Assembly: GCA_949316235.1 (NCBI GenBank)
Contig: OX438743.1
Coordinates: forward strand, 36,549,242 to 36,613,241
DNA from: Oegoconia quadripuncta
Taxonomy: Eukaryota > Arthropoda > Insecta > Lepidoptera > Autostichidae
DNA length: 64,000 nucleotides
Reading direction: 5' to 3'
Position 1 is the stretch's first letter, and the number at the start of each line of letters is the position of its first letter. The notes beneath the pieces were generated by a model, which saw only the letters and a list, made by a program, of their open reading frames with translations, made no database searches and was not told the origin of the DNA. Below, piece after piece: positions 52,401-62,539 of this stretch. Made by a program: the position numbers and the translations under genes.

Positions 52401-55400
52401 ACTGACTGACTGACATATCAACGCACAGGCCAAACCGCTGGGTCTAGAGTTTCCAAATTTGGCACGTAGGTTCCTTACGAGGTCTAGGGGAGCACTAAGA
52501 AAGGATTTTTCAAAATTCACCCTTTAAGGGGGTGAAACAGGGGTGGGAAGTTTGTATGAAGAAACAGTATAACTTGGACATTTCGACTATTTTCGACTCG
52601 AAACTTCGCAAGAGTACTCCTAGAAACAAATAAGCTAATACGTGTTTTGAGATTTTTCGAAAAACAACCCCCTGGGTTGTGAAATGGGGGTTAAAACCGT
52701 AAAATCGATATTGGTGTCGTTATTTAGGTTTTATGGGATGTTGATTTTGAAAATGACATTTATTTTAAGTTAACCCTCTAGGGTTGAGATAGGGGTGGGG
52801 GTTGATACCAAAAAAGTCAATATTGGTGTCATTATTTAGGTTTTTTGGGACGTTGATTACGAAAATGCCATTTGTTTTGAAGCTAACCCCTTGGGGTTAG
52901 AGAATGCGATAAGGGTGAGTTGAGATTTTTCGAAAAACAGCCCCCTGGGGTGTGAAATGGGGGTTGAAACCATAAAATCGATATTGGTGTCGTTATTTAG
53001 GTTTTTTGGGATGTTGATTATGAAAATGATATTTATTTTAAGCCAACCCTCTAGGGGTGAGATAGGGGTGGGGGATGATACCAAAAAAGTCTATATTGGT
53101 GTCGTTATTTAGGTTTTTTGGGACGTTGATTGCGAAAATGACATTTATTTTGAAGCTAACCCCTTACGGGTTGCGATAGTGGTAGGGGTTGAAATCACAA
53201 ATTCAAATCGCACAGGCCAAACCGCTGGATTTAGAGTTTCCAAATTTGGCACGTAGGTTCCTTACGAGGTCTAGGGGAGCACTAAGAAAGGATTTTTCAA
53301 AATTCACCCTTTAAGGGGGTGAAACAGGGGTGGGAAGCTTGTATGAAGAAACAGTATAACTTGGACATTTCGACTATTTTCGACTCGAAATTTCCCAAGA
53401 GTTCTCCTAGGAACAAATAAGCTAATAAGTGTTTTGAGATTTTTCGAAAAACAACCCCCTGTGTTGTGAAATGGGGGTTAAAACCATAAAATCGATATTG
53501 GTGTCGTTATTTAGGTTTTATGGGATGTTAATTATGAAACTGACATTTATTTTAAGTTAACCCTCTAGGGTTGAGATAGGGGTGGGGGTTGCTACCAAAA
53601 AAGTCTATATTGGACAACCCCCTGGGGTGTGAAATGGGGGTTAAAACCATATAATCGATAATGGTGTCGTTATTTAGATTTTATGGGATGTTGATTATGA
53701 ATATGACATTTATTTTAAGTTAACCCTCTAGGCTTGAGATAGGGGTGGGGGTTGATACCAAAAAAGTCAATATTGGTGTCATTATTTAGGTTTTTTGGGA
53801 CGTTGATTACGAAAGTGCCATTTGTTTTGAAGCTAACCCCTTGGGGTTAGAGAATGAGATAAGGGTGAGTTGAGATTTTTCGAAAAACAGCCCTCTGGGG
53901 TGTGAAATGGGGGTTAAAACCATAAAATCGATATTGGTGTCGTTATTTAGGTTTTTTGGGATGTTGATTAAGAAAATGACATTTATTTTAAGCCAACCCT
54001 CTAGGGGTGAGATAGGGGTGGGGGATGATACCAAAAAAGTCTATATTGGTGTCGTTATTTAGAATTCGAAATTCATTTCGCCATTTCGAAAGAACGACCA
54101 AGCAGCGGTCATCAATGACATATTATTGAACTCTTTTGAAGGACAACAGATTATTCATAGCTCAATAGATACCGTGGTAAACACCGACGATGCCGTTAAT
54201 TATCCCGTAGAATTTTTGAACACTTTGAACCATGCCATATCACAGACTTTTACTACGTGTGGGTGCACCTGTTATGTTATTGAGAAATTTAAAGCCACCC
54301 AAACTTTGTAACGGTACTAGGTTGCAAGTCAAGGCTTTGCACCGGAACGTAGTAGAGGCCACTATTTTAACAGGACCTGCTCAGGGGAAACAGTGTTTGT
54401 ACCGCGTATTCCATTAATACCAAATGATCTTCCCTTTGAATTCAAAAGGCTTCAGTTTCCACTAAAGGTCTGTTTTGCCATGACAATAAATAAGTCGCAG
54501 GGGCAAACTCTCAAATTCGCCGGAGTAGACCTACGACAGGACTGTTTCTCTCACGGTCAGTTCTATGTGGCATGCTCCCGTGTAAGTTCACCTCAAAGTT
54601 TGGTTCTATTGCTACCACCTTCAAACATGGCAAAGAATGTTGTTTATAAGGAAGTACTTTAATAAATATAAACCAGAATTTTTCAGAAAGGTCTTTTAAT
54701 GGATCCCTGTCTTAATTCATTTACCTGGCAAAACACCAACATGGTTCCACATACCTGTTATCTGCCCAGGGTCTTTTCCTGTTTGAGATAAACTCTACAT
54801 GGTAATTTTTCTGCTGAATGTATTCCCGTGGGAAAGTAATAAAGTGTTGATTCATGTAGTCTACGCGGACGAAGTCGCGGGCAGCTGCTAGTATAAGATA
54901 AATCTTGACCTGTAAAAGCCATCCTAAAAGGCCAGGCTAAATCAATGAAGAAATGATGAATCATGGTAGCTATTTTTAATTTCTTTTTGTGTATATAAAG
55001 GTCCCTGGTCTTTAGTCCAGCAGTGAATGTCTTGTGTAGTAATATCATGATGTAGGTGGTATAATGATTAATAATTCAATGTTTGTTTCAGGTATTAGAT
55101 ATCATCAATGTAACTATGCAAAATATCTATTTATTGTACACCTAGATACTTCTGACAACAAGAAATAGTAGTAGTAGTGAGTAGAGTAGTAGTGAGTAGA
55201 GTAGTAGAAAATATTAGTACTCCAGTTATTTCCTGCCTCTATTTGTTTCCCTGTACTCTAGGGTTCCGTAAAGAATAGTGACTATCTTCTATATAATTAT
55301 ATATAAAAGCGAAAGGTCACTGACTGACTGACTCACTCACTCACTTCGAAAATTACTTCACCAATGAAGAAAAAAAATAAGTCAAGAAATGATTTTACAT

Positions 55401-58225
55401 TTTAATTTTGACACACAATCTTACGGGACGGGGGCGCGGGGGCGCACGTCATTAAGTATGTCTCTACCCGTTTAATTTGTATTTATTTCGAGATCGACGT
55501 GGATGTTGTCGCGGGCAGAAAGCTAGTTGCATTGACTATATTTATATCAATGGCTAGTTGCTTATATTTGTCCTATGTAAGTATTATGTGTATATTTTTA
55601 TTCTTATTTATTGTATTGTCAAAAAACGCTTGTGCGTCCAAACTATTTGATTTATATATAGTACTGTAGTGGTAGAAGTAGCTATTCAAATTAAAGTACT
55701 TAATTTATTTAACATTTAAAACCAAACATTCATGTTGTATTTTCTAGGAAAGCGTAGATGGGAGAGCAATTCTAAAAGAAGGGCAGAAAAATGAAGGTTT
55801 GTTAAGAGAGAGCAGTCGTAGAAAACTCAGCCAACTTATAATAATTAATTTGCTTGATAAGAACCCAGCAATAAATATTACCAAGGAAGAGTTTCATCGT
55901 TTAGCTTGCGAAATTTGTGAAATATTCATTAAAGAGAGCCCAGTAGTTTATTATTCACCGTATGAGTGTGGCACATCTCAAAGTGCAAAAAAGAACTCCA
56001 GTGGGAAGCTATACGAAACGTATATTTCTAGAAGAAGGAAATTTAGAGCACGAGGAGATCTACCTGCATCTAGGCGCTCTTCATCTCATACATCTACTTG
56101 CACCACGCGGACTGCCTCTCCAATTAGTCATGATGAGAATGGTGGGTAGTTTTCATTTTAACTAAGTACCATCTCCCACGTCGCTATACTAAGGAAACTA
56201 CATAGTTACAAGTAGCGTATCAATTCAATTCAAACTATTGCACAAAATCAACATTATAAATACATTGTACAGAAACACAATATACAATATTGACGGTCTT
56301 ATCGCTAATGAACGATCTCTTCCTGACAACCTTTCGGGAAAAAGAAATTGTTGCAAGTATGCAGATCACCGAACTGCACCAACAAGGCACTTCAAGTTTT
56401 ATTGCGGCGGATGAATTCTGGAAGGGAGTTCCAGAGCCGGATAGCGCACAGAATTTAGGTATCTGAGTGAGCGTCTCATTCGTCTTATGATATATACATA
56501 CATACACTCACGACCGTTGTCCCTTACGAGGTGGTCAGGAACACTACCACGCCCACCTAATTAAAATCAAGCGTCCACGACAGTTCACTTATGGCATTGT
56601 ATAATTAATGTTCTAGGATGAAATAATGCATTGGCAGAGTACACTTATTATAACTCTTTTTTTTTTTTTTATATATATTATGATTGACTGGATTCGCGTT
56701 TGACCACAATCTCACCTGATGGAAAGTGACGATGTGGTCGGAGATGAACCCTTTCACTAAGTCTCCTTTTACGACATGCACATATGATGAGATGCAGCTG
56801 TAACATTCTTTTGTAGCGTCTTATGCTAATCTTTTAGATGATCGTTCAATGCAAGAAACCCTGATATGGCTCAAGAGCAATGTGGACCCATGGAAATCAG
56901 TCGAAGAGAAATGGGAAGAAACCACAGATATTCGTCTCGAGCTAGTGAAGAGTGGACAAGGGAACATTGCAGACTATTTTAATGACTACCCTGCACTTCG
57001 GCAGCAACAGGGATACACACTTGTATGTTGCATAATTACTTTGTATAGATTATATTTATCTCCCCCTCCATCCACCACTTTTTTTCTGACTGTCTGTCTA
57101 TCTATCTCTTCCTCTACCTCTCCCTCTATCTCTCCCCATCTCTCTTTCCCCTGTCTCTCTTTCCCCTGTCTCTGTCACATTCACTGTGTTTACGTGAGTG
57201 TACTATATTTTGTAAGTACTTGGACTAGTAGCTGTCCCCGAAGCATTTGTTTGCTTTTATATATTTTTTATTATTTGCCTCAGGTGAGGTTGTGTATGTG
57301 ATGAGAGTGAAGTTTATTTTAAGCTACGTGTATTATTTTTTACAGCTTATAAAAGATTTCTGTCACCTGTATCCCGATAGAGAAAACAGTTTGATTTGCA
57401 AAATCGTTTGGCAAAAGGCAGTAATTATTAAATATGCAAAATCCAAATTAAGCACAACTAGAGATAAAAATATTAAAGAGGCAATAGGGGATTATATTAC
57501 TTTGATTAATGGTAAGTATATACTTCGAGTTGCTTATCGTACTAGAAACTTACCTTTCGAATTAAAATTCAAAGTCCTTTCTTACTTGACTTACTTTTTT
57601 TTTACCCTATCGCAAAATCCGTTCTTAGCTGACTCTCCTACCTATAAACTACCTATCTGCCAAATTTCAGCTTCACAGGTGAAATATTAGGATAAGGTGG
57701 CTATTAATGGACCACATAAAATGTACTTGGTTTATTTCAGATGATAATCAAGAAACAACCACGAATGTGGCTCTAATACTTTTAGCCTACATAATTAATA
57801 TCTCTCCTTGGCGTAAGCAAAAAGGAAAAGAAAATTGGAGGCCGTCCCGTTCAGAAATCCGGGATGGTTATATTACTCAGGTTGCTTCCCAAAGCGATGT
57901 GAGTAGCATACTGGAATCCAGACGTAACAAGTCGTTGAAGACAGGGAAGACTCTTCAACCATTCGTCATATTTGTAGGTGATTCTGTAATTGAAATTAAA
58001 GCTGCTTATGTCGTTATTAATAATACTTTGTATAAGTTCCAAAAACTAATAACGGCAGTCGACGCCGCCTTTAAAATATTCCAGGCGACGGGTGCATACT
58101 ACCCAGACGAATCAGCTGATATCTGGCTCGTCATTCAAGTAGGATTTTACCAAATTAGAACGAAGTTCGATAGAATCACCCAAAGTGTAAATACTCTTTT
58201 GACAGATCTAGGTATGTTAGATTAA
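49398..58225 (+). CDS. SAM-domain protein, SAMD3-like (7 exons, 517 aa)
   Basis: Exons 49398-49473, 51630-51778, 52131-52229, 55748-56141, 56838-57022, 57346-57511, 57741-58225 sum to 1554 nt in one open frame, with AG/GT-type junctions throughout. Residues 1-70 form a sterile alpha motif (FLKECEFLEYLDVF, HIDIEALLLLDDPSLRDLI, GHRVKIKKAIENLR). Acidic and basic linkers follow, then a helical region (DYFNDYPALRQQQGYTLI) and a C-terminal domain (LQPFVIFVGDSVIEIKAAYV, YKFQKLITAVDAAFKIFQAT). Length and order resemble vertebrate SAMD3 (about 520 residues), whose function is poorly known. The next ORF, 122 bp on, is transposase-like, so this may be the first protein of a two-gene mobile element rather than a host gene. 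The start is the first of two adjacent ATGs (MMAEAE). Confidence 0.78.
50530..50656. repeat. Palindromic element, 127 bp
   Basis: Arms of about 50 bp (ACATAGATTGGACATATTAA onward; AATATTGTATACATGGTAAG onward) around a 25-bp centre. Flanks carry the direct repeat GTTAACTAAATAC (50489 and 50655), which could be a target duplication or a remnant. Confidence 0.7.
51022..51378 (+). pseudogene. RTE retrotransposon C-terminal fragment
   Basis: MERAML, a TGA stop, then VSRKDRIRNEVIRQRTRVTD, LKWQWAGHICRRTDDRW, GRPPARWSDDLRRVAGSNWM, EAYVQQWTAGGW and stop, followed by TGATGATGATGATGA. This is the RTE-class C-terminus with its typical tail. Heavily 5' truncated, in SAM gene intron 1. Confidence 0.85.
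51630..51778 (+). CDS. SAM gene exon 2
   Basis: Acceptor TAATTTCAG, donor GCT/GTAAAT (weak). Completes the SAM fold and enters a lysine/glutamine-rich helix. Confidence 0.8.
52131..52229 (+). CDS. SAM gene exon 3
   Basis: Acceptor TTATTTGCAG, donor AGT/GTAAGT, 33 codons. Encodes an acidic TPTEPEPEPLK linker. The small size and lack of a domain lower certainty, but both phases fit. Confidence 0.65.
52420..54066. repeat. Nested tandem repeats inside the Helitron
   Basis: A block of about 788 bp starting CGCACAGGCCAAACCGCTGG occurs at 52420 and 53213. Within each, shorter units recur, such as TGTGAAATGGGGGTTAAAAC and GAGATAGGGGTGGGGGTTGA. ORFs found in them are repeats of one another and have no domain. 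Confidence 0.85.
54066..54662 (+). pseudogene. Helitron helicase C-terminal remnant
   Basis: Three frames in succession give IHSSIDTVVNTDDAVNYPVE, then GAPVMLLRNLKPPKLCNGTR, then PLKVCFAMTINKSQGQTLKF and GQFYVACSRVSS to a stop. These are the last motifs of the Pif1-like helicase of animal Helitrons (LMLLRNL, TINKSQGQT, YVACSR). The Rep nuclease and earlier helicase motifs are missing. Confidence 0.88.
55285..55526 (+). mobile_element. Non-autonomous Helitron, 242 bp
   Basis: Starts TCTTCTATATAATTATATAT after an A, carries GACTGACTGACTCACTCACT, and ends GTCGCGGGCAGAAAGCTAG before a T. It inserted in A/T as Helitrons do, 222 bp before SAM exon 4. Confidence 0.8.
55748..56141 (+). CDS. SAM gene exon 4
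   Basis: Acceptor ATTTTCTAG, donor AATG/GTGGGT. A helical segment (RKLSQLIIINLLDKNPAINI, EEFHRLACEICEIF), then a basic Arg/Ser/Thr-rich tail (SRRRKFRARGD) that may be a nuclear signal. Confidence 0.78.
56222..56470 (-). mobile_element. LINE remnant, antisense in SAM intron
   Basis: On the minus strand it reads CTCTGGAACTCCCTTCCAGA (a LWNSLP-type C-terminal motif) followed by an AT-rich 3' region with TGTGTTTCTGTACAATGTAT. Clade unknown. Confidence 0.55.
56655..56770 (-). mobile_element. Jockey-like LINE tail with poly(A)
   Basis: The reverse strand contains GTCACTTTCCATCAGGTGAG and ATTGTGGTCAAAC then a run of A's (plus-strand T's at 56659). It matches the tail of the copy ending at 46460. 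Confidence 0.6.
56838..57022 (+). CDS. SAM gene exon 5
   Basis: Acceptor ATCTTTTAG, donor CTT/GTATGT. Encodes ETLIWLKSNVDPWKSVEEKW and the DYFNDYPALRQQQGYTL block that recalls the SAMD3 family. Confidence 0.8.
57061..57182 (+). repeat. Pyrimidine-rich microsatellite
   Basis: Runs of CTGTCTATCTATCTC, CTCCCTCTATCTCTCC and CTCTCTTTCCCCTGT. It lies within SAM intron 5 and lengthens a misleading ORF past the exon 5 donor. Confidence 0.7.
57346..57511 (+). CDS. SAM gene exon 6
   Basis: Acceptor TTTTTTACAG, donor AATG/GTAAGT. Encodes KDFCHLYPDRENSLICKIVW and a helical continuation. Confidence 0.8.
57741..58225 (+). CDS. SAM gene exon 7 (C-terminal domain, stop)
   Basis: Acceptor TTTATTTCAG. 161 codons including TAA. 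The end LLTDLGMLD overlaps a donor-like CTAG/GTATGT at 58211, so a longer spliced form cannot be excluded. Confidence 0.8.
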
Positions 58226-58347
58226 TAATAACTGTTCACATTTACGTTTTTTAAAGGGCGGAGTAACTTCAATAAGCTGTTCAAATCAATCATACATATG
58301 TAATAAGTTGTCATTCTACGTTAAAGTATTTGGACGGTATAGTTATA

Positions 58348-60810
58348 ATGTTTTCATGTTTCTTTTGTAAAAAAGCGATGGCTTCTCCGTCTCTACTCAT
58401 TACACATATAAAAATGTTCTGTAAATCGACACGTAGTAATTCTGAGTTTCGGTGTGGTGAACAGGGATGTTTTCGAAATTTTTGCTCCTCCTCATCTTTT
58501 AAAAAACACTTGTCTAGAGATCATGCATTGTTATCAAACGATTTACATTCATTAGAACAGAATTTGAGTCGTGATATTGGTGTCGAAATAAATGAATTGC
58601 CTTCAACAAGTGCGGCTAATAAGAAGTCGGAATCCAAAATAAACGAGTCCCCGGGTTTACTTGGGAAAAGTGAAGATGTCCTTGTACACCATATGTCAGC
58701 ATTAATATCTTCGGTATATGCTAATCCTGCCATACCCCGTAAAACAGTACAATTACTTGTTGAAGGGTTAAAAACGTTCTTATATAATTCGGCGGATGTT
58801 TTATTGCGACATTTCTTCGAAATAATACCTTCTAATCAAGTTAATACCGATACTGGTGTTGCTCTTAAGAAAGTGCTCTCTCTAAATAGCAAAATATTGG
58901 AAAAATTTAGAACAGAACATATACGCTTACAACATTTTAAACAATTAGGAACATATCTGGAGCCACTAGAAATAGTGATTGGTCAGCGCATGGAAAATAA
59001 AAAGAGTTCATTGGGTGTGATGATGGTTCCCACTTCTTGTACTATGCAAATAATGCCTATGAAAGAAACGCTTACACGTTTTTTATCCTTAAATAATATT
59101 TTGAAAGTAACTTTAGAGTATTTAAATTATTTACAAAGTTCCTCGTTTGGTTTAGAAAATATTGTTCAAGGTTCAGTATGGCGTAAAATAGTAAATATTG
59201 CTGATAAAACCGATTTAATTTTACCGTTGATTATTTACTATGATGACTTAGAGATTGGAAATCCATTAGGAAGTCATGCTGGAGTTCATAAGCTTGGAGC
59301 CGTTTATGTATCCATTCCGTGCCTTCCACCTTACTATACATCACTTTTACAGAACATTTTCATTTTAGCTCTTTTTCATTCTTCTGATAGGGTACATTTT
59401 GGCAATAATATGATTTTCCAGAAAATAATTCATCTACTTAATGATTTGAAATCAAATGGTATCACTGTTAAAACTGATTCATGCGAAATAAGTATTAAAT
59501 TTCATGTGGTTGCTATAACAGGCGATAATCTTGGTTTAAATGGCATGTTTGGTTTTGTTGAAAGTTTTACGGCTAATCGACCTTGTCGAGTATGCAATGC
59601 TGACCGACAACAAATTAAAACTTTGCTTTATGAGAACAGCGCATTATTAAGAAATAACTGTAACTACATTAATGATGTATCATTGCAAGATACTTCAAAG
59701 ACCGGTATTAAGGAAGAATGTGTGTGGCTTGTTCTAGAAGGATTCAATTTATTTGAAAATGTTGCTGTAGATATTTTACATGACTATCTCGAAGGTTGCT
59801 GTCGTTATATTATGCCATTTGTAATAACATATTTGGTACAAAAGGCAAAACTAATTACTTTAGCTAATTTAAAGTCAAAACTGCATTTTTTTGATTATGG
59901 GCCTGATTCTCATTCGAAACCTTCAAATTCTGTTACAATGGAAGGATCATCTATAAAGCTTAAATGTTCTGCTTCGGAAATGATTACCTTAGTTCGTTAT
60001 TTTGGGCTTATTGCTGGGTATAACGTCCCAGATGAGAATGAGGTTTGGCTATTATATACTAAACTTCGTCAGCTTCTTGATAAGCTTTTGAGTCATAGAA
60101 TTCATAATGACAATATTGAGCAAATAAAATTTGCAATAGCAGAATTAAATGAGCTTTATTGTCAATTAACCGAAACCGACCTTAAGCCAAAATTTCATTT
60201 TCTTACACATTACCCAGAGATGTTGAAAAAATTTGGTCCATTAAGTCAAATTTGGACTATGCGGTTTGAAGCAAAACATCGTATATCCAAATTTGTAGCG
60301 AGAGCATCAATGAGCACAGTTAACATTTGCAAAACTATTGCTATAAAAAATCAATTAATGTTAAACGATTTATTTTTAAGAAATGAGCCTTTAGTTACTT
60401 TATCTACTGGTAAAAAGTCCAAAATTACACCTGTCGAAATAGAACAAATCAAGGAAAAGCATAATTCACAAGATATTAGTCAAATCTGTTACTCCGTACC
60501 TTGGGTTAAGTTAAGAGGGGTCAAATTTGATAAAACATGTATTATTACATTAGATTTGTCAGAGTCGAGTTATTTGCCAATTTTTGCACAAGTAGTGAGA
60601 ATACTTTTAACTGAGAATGATGATGTTATATTTTCTTGTTTATTACTGGAATGTGTCGATTTCGATCAGCATTATTTTGCATATGAAGTTAAAAAAACAA
60701 ATAAGTATTTGCTTTCGAACTCTGATCAATTAATTTCTCCGGTGCCCAATACGATGACTGTAATGCCTAATTTAAAATTATATGTCACATTAAGATGGAC
60801 CTTAGATTAA
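58348..60810 (+). CDS. Zinc-finger protein with CACTA/Tnp2-like DDE transposase core (820 aa)
   Basis: Intronless. The ATG at 58348 is the first in frame. Residues 1-60 hold two C2H2-type fingers (FSCFFCKKAM..HIKMFC; FRCGEQGCFRNF..HLSRDH). The core reads IIYYDDLEIGNPLGSHAG (Asp299/300), VVAITGDNLGLNGMFGFVES (Asp393), RPCRVCNADR (Cys413, Cys416), VAVDILHDYLEGC (D-x-x-H, 475/478), KPKFHFLTHYPEMLKKFGPL and IWTMRFEAKHRISKFV (Glu641). The order D..D..CxxC..DxxH..E is what is known for CACTA (Tnp2-type) and related animal DDE transposases, and LTHYPEM..WTMRFE recalls the C-terminal Tnp2-associated domain. I infer a DNA transposase or a domesticated derivative. It could equally be an animal KDZ-type relative. 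No frameshifts or stops, so selection or recent arrival is likely. It follows the SAM gene in the same orientation. Confidence 0.72.
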   Translation: MFSCFFCKKAMASPSLLITHIKMFCKSTRSNSEFRCGEQGCFRNFCSSSSFKKHLSRDHALLSNDLHSLEQNLSRDIGVEINELPSTSAANKKSESKINESPGLLGKSEDVLVHHMSALISSVYANPAIPRKTVQLLVEGLKTFLYNSADVLLRHFFEIIPSNQVNTDTGVALKKVLSLNSKILEKFRTEHIRLQHFKQLGTYLEPLEIVIGQRMENKKSSLGVMMVPTSCTMQIMPMKETLTRFLSLNNILKVTLEYLNYLQSSSFGLENIVQGSVWRKIVNIADKTDLILPLIIYYDDLEIGNPLGSHAGVHKLGAVYVSIPCLPPYYTSLLQNIFILALFHSSDRVHFGNNMIFQKIIHLLNDLKSNGITVKTDSCEISIKFHVVAITGDNLGLNGMFGFVESFTANRPCRVCNADRQQIKTLLYENSALLRNNCNYINDVSLQDTSKTGIKEECVWLVLEGFNLFENVAVDILHDYLEGCCRYIMPFVITYLVQKAKLITLANLKSKLHFFDYGPDSHSKPSNSVTMEGSSIKLKCSASEMITLVRYFGLIAGYNVPDENEVWLLYTKLRQLLDKLLSHRIHNDNIEQIKFAIAELNELYCQLTETDLKPKFHFLTHYPEMLKKFGPLSQIWTMRFEAKHRISKFVARASMSTVNICKTIAIKNQLMLNDLFLRNEPLVTLSTGKKSKITPVEIEQIKEKHNSQDISQICYSVPWVKLRGVKFDKTCIITLDLSESSYLPIFAQVVRILLTENDDVIFSCLLLECVDFDQHYFAYEVKKTNKYLLSNSDQLISPVPNTMTVMPNLKLYVTLRWTLD

Positions 60811-60909
60811 ATTTTCATCATACCGAAAAATTAGACAATTCTAGGTTGATTTTCTGTTAGGACGGTGGCCTAATCTGTATATGCCAAAGTAATTGATGAA
60901 AAATACAAA

Positions 60910-60954
60910 TTCAAAGCTTCTAAAAATTATTGAACATTTTTAAGAAGCTTTGAA
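60910..60954. terminator. Hairpin after the transposase-like ORF
   Basis: TTCAAAGCTTCT (60910-60921) pairs exactly with AGAAGCTTTGAA (60943-60954) around an AT-rich loop, 100 bp after the stop. A role in 3' end formation is only a guess. Confidence 0.35.
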
Positions 60955-61140
60955 ATTATGAGCAATTTTTGGACGTTTATTTTATAGGATGTGTTGTGTG
61001 GGCAACCCGCGTCTAAATAAGAAATATTTAGTATAATAATTAAATTTATAAATAATCATTTTCAAGAAATTTAATTTTATACTGAAATCTTCGATTTCAT
61101 GTGAGTGCTCGCACACACTGATTGTATGCACAGTCATAAA

Positions 61141-62005
61141 AATTACAATATCACTGTCATATTTGTATGATTATTGTCAATCCAATTGTTCGATCGATCT
61201 ATCTATGTTAATAGGAGAATTGACGTTATAATTCAATGGCGTTCGGTAATATTGCCGTTCTGCTCAATATCACGGTAAATGATAAAATTACAATATCACT
61301 GTCATATTTATATGATTATTGTCAATCCAATTGTTCGATCGATCTATGTTAATAGGAGAATTGACGTTATAATTCCATGGCGTTCGGTAATATTGCCGTT
61401 CTGCTCAATATCACGGTAAATGATAAAATTACAATATCACTGTCATATTTGTATGATTATTGTCAATCCAATTGTTCGATCGATCTATCTATGTTAATAG
61501 GAGAATTGACGTTATAATTCCATGGCGTTCGGTAATATTGCCGTTCTGCTCAATATCACGGTAAATGATAAAATTACAATATCACTGTCATATTTGTATG
61601 ATTATTGTCAATCCAATTGTTCGATCGATCTATCTATGTTAATAGGAGAATTGACGTTATAATTCCATGGCGTTCGGTAATATTGCCGTTCTGCTCAATA
61701 TCACGGTAAATGATAAAATTACAATATCACTCTCATATTTGTATGATTATTGTCAATCCAATTGTTCGATCGATCTATCTATGTTAATAGAAGAATTGAC
61801 GTTATAATTCCATGGCGTTCGGTATATAAGTGTTTCTGCTCAATATCACGGTAAATGATAAAATTACAATATCACTGTCATATTTGTATGATTATTGTCA
61901 ATCCAATTGTTCGATCGATCTATCTATGTTAATAGAAGAATTGACGTTATAATTCCATGGCGTTCGGTATATAAGTGTTTCTGCTCAATATCACGGTAAA
62001 TTATA
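61141..62005. repeat. Six near-identical 145-bp tandem repeats
   Basis: AATTACAATATCAC recurs at 61141, 61286, 61427, 61572, 61717 and 61862. Each unit contains TGTTCGATCGATCTAT, GGAGAATTGACGTTATAATT, GGCGTTCGGTAATATTGCCG and CTCAATATCACGGTAAAT. One unit lacks a CTAT; the last two share GTATATAAGTGTTT. High identity means recent expansion. Confidence 0.92.
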
Positions 62006-62539
62006 AAATATAAGTACCTATATTCTTCGCCATACGGAAAGTACAGTCAGTATCAAATACTTAAGAGCAATTAAGTTGTACGCATTCTGTTTCCATCAAC
62101 ATCTATTCAACCAAACTGGTCAAATTTTTATGAGCATCGAGCGTACAGCTGTTAATATTTGGATTATAAAATGCTTAAATCTGGACAGTTTTTGTTATTA
62201 GATTCTAAACGTGAACTACTTGAATCTTTGTATAACCTAGGGAAGTCATCAATTCTCACCATTTGCAAGATTATTTATAAATTTTATTAATGTCTGGTAG
62301 TGAGCCTGAATGTGATTCATAAAAATATTTGGCTACTACTTCTATATTTGCTCCTGACAGTACTTTCTATTTCATTACTCACTAATTTTTACTTATTACC
62401 TTTCATTTTGATGAAAATATACTGTATTCGTTACATCATATTAAAATTTTATTTTTATAACCTTACCTGCTAGTTCTATTAAACATTATGTCACACCAGT
62501 ACGTACGTAAGACACATCATGCACCACTGCACCGGTATA

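Larger units (their letters stand above)
52356..54891 (+). mobile_element. Helitron, 2.5 kb, with internal repeat arrays
   Basis: The 5' end TCTAAATATATAAAG is followed by (CTGA)n at 52379-52411 and AACGCACAGGCCAAACCG. The 3' end is a GC hairpin (CGCGGACGAAGTCGCG) then CTAG at 54888-54891 and a T. These are the marks of lepidopteran Helitrons. The base before the 5' end is T rather than the expected A, so that boundary may have mutated. It lies in SAM gene intron 3. Confidence 0.82.

Noticed and set aside
52857..54034. Repeated ORFs MVSSPTPISP as a duplicated gene
   Set aside because: They fall in tandem repeats inside the Helitron, on the opposite strand to the helicase remnant, and have no domain.
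57022..57301. Extension of SAM exon 5 through a Ser/Pro-rich ORF (56849-57301)
   Set aside because: This reading crosses a good donor (CTT/GTATGT) into a pyrimidine microsatellite; splicing to 57346 restores conserved sequence.
61141..62005. CRISPR-like or coding repeat array
   Set aside because: The whole 145-bp unit repeats without spacers and has no open frame across units.
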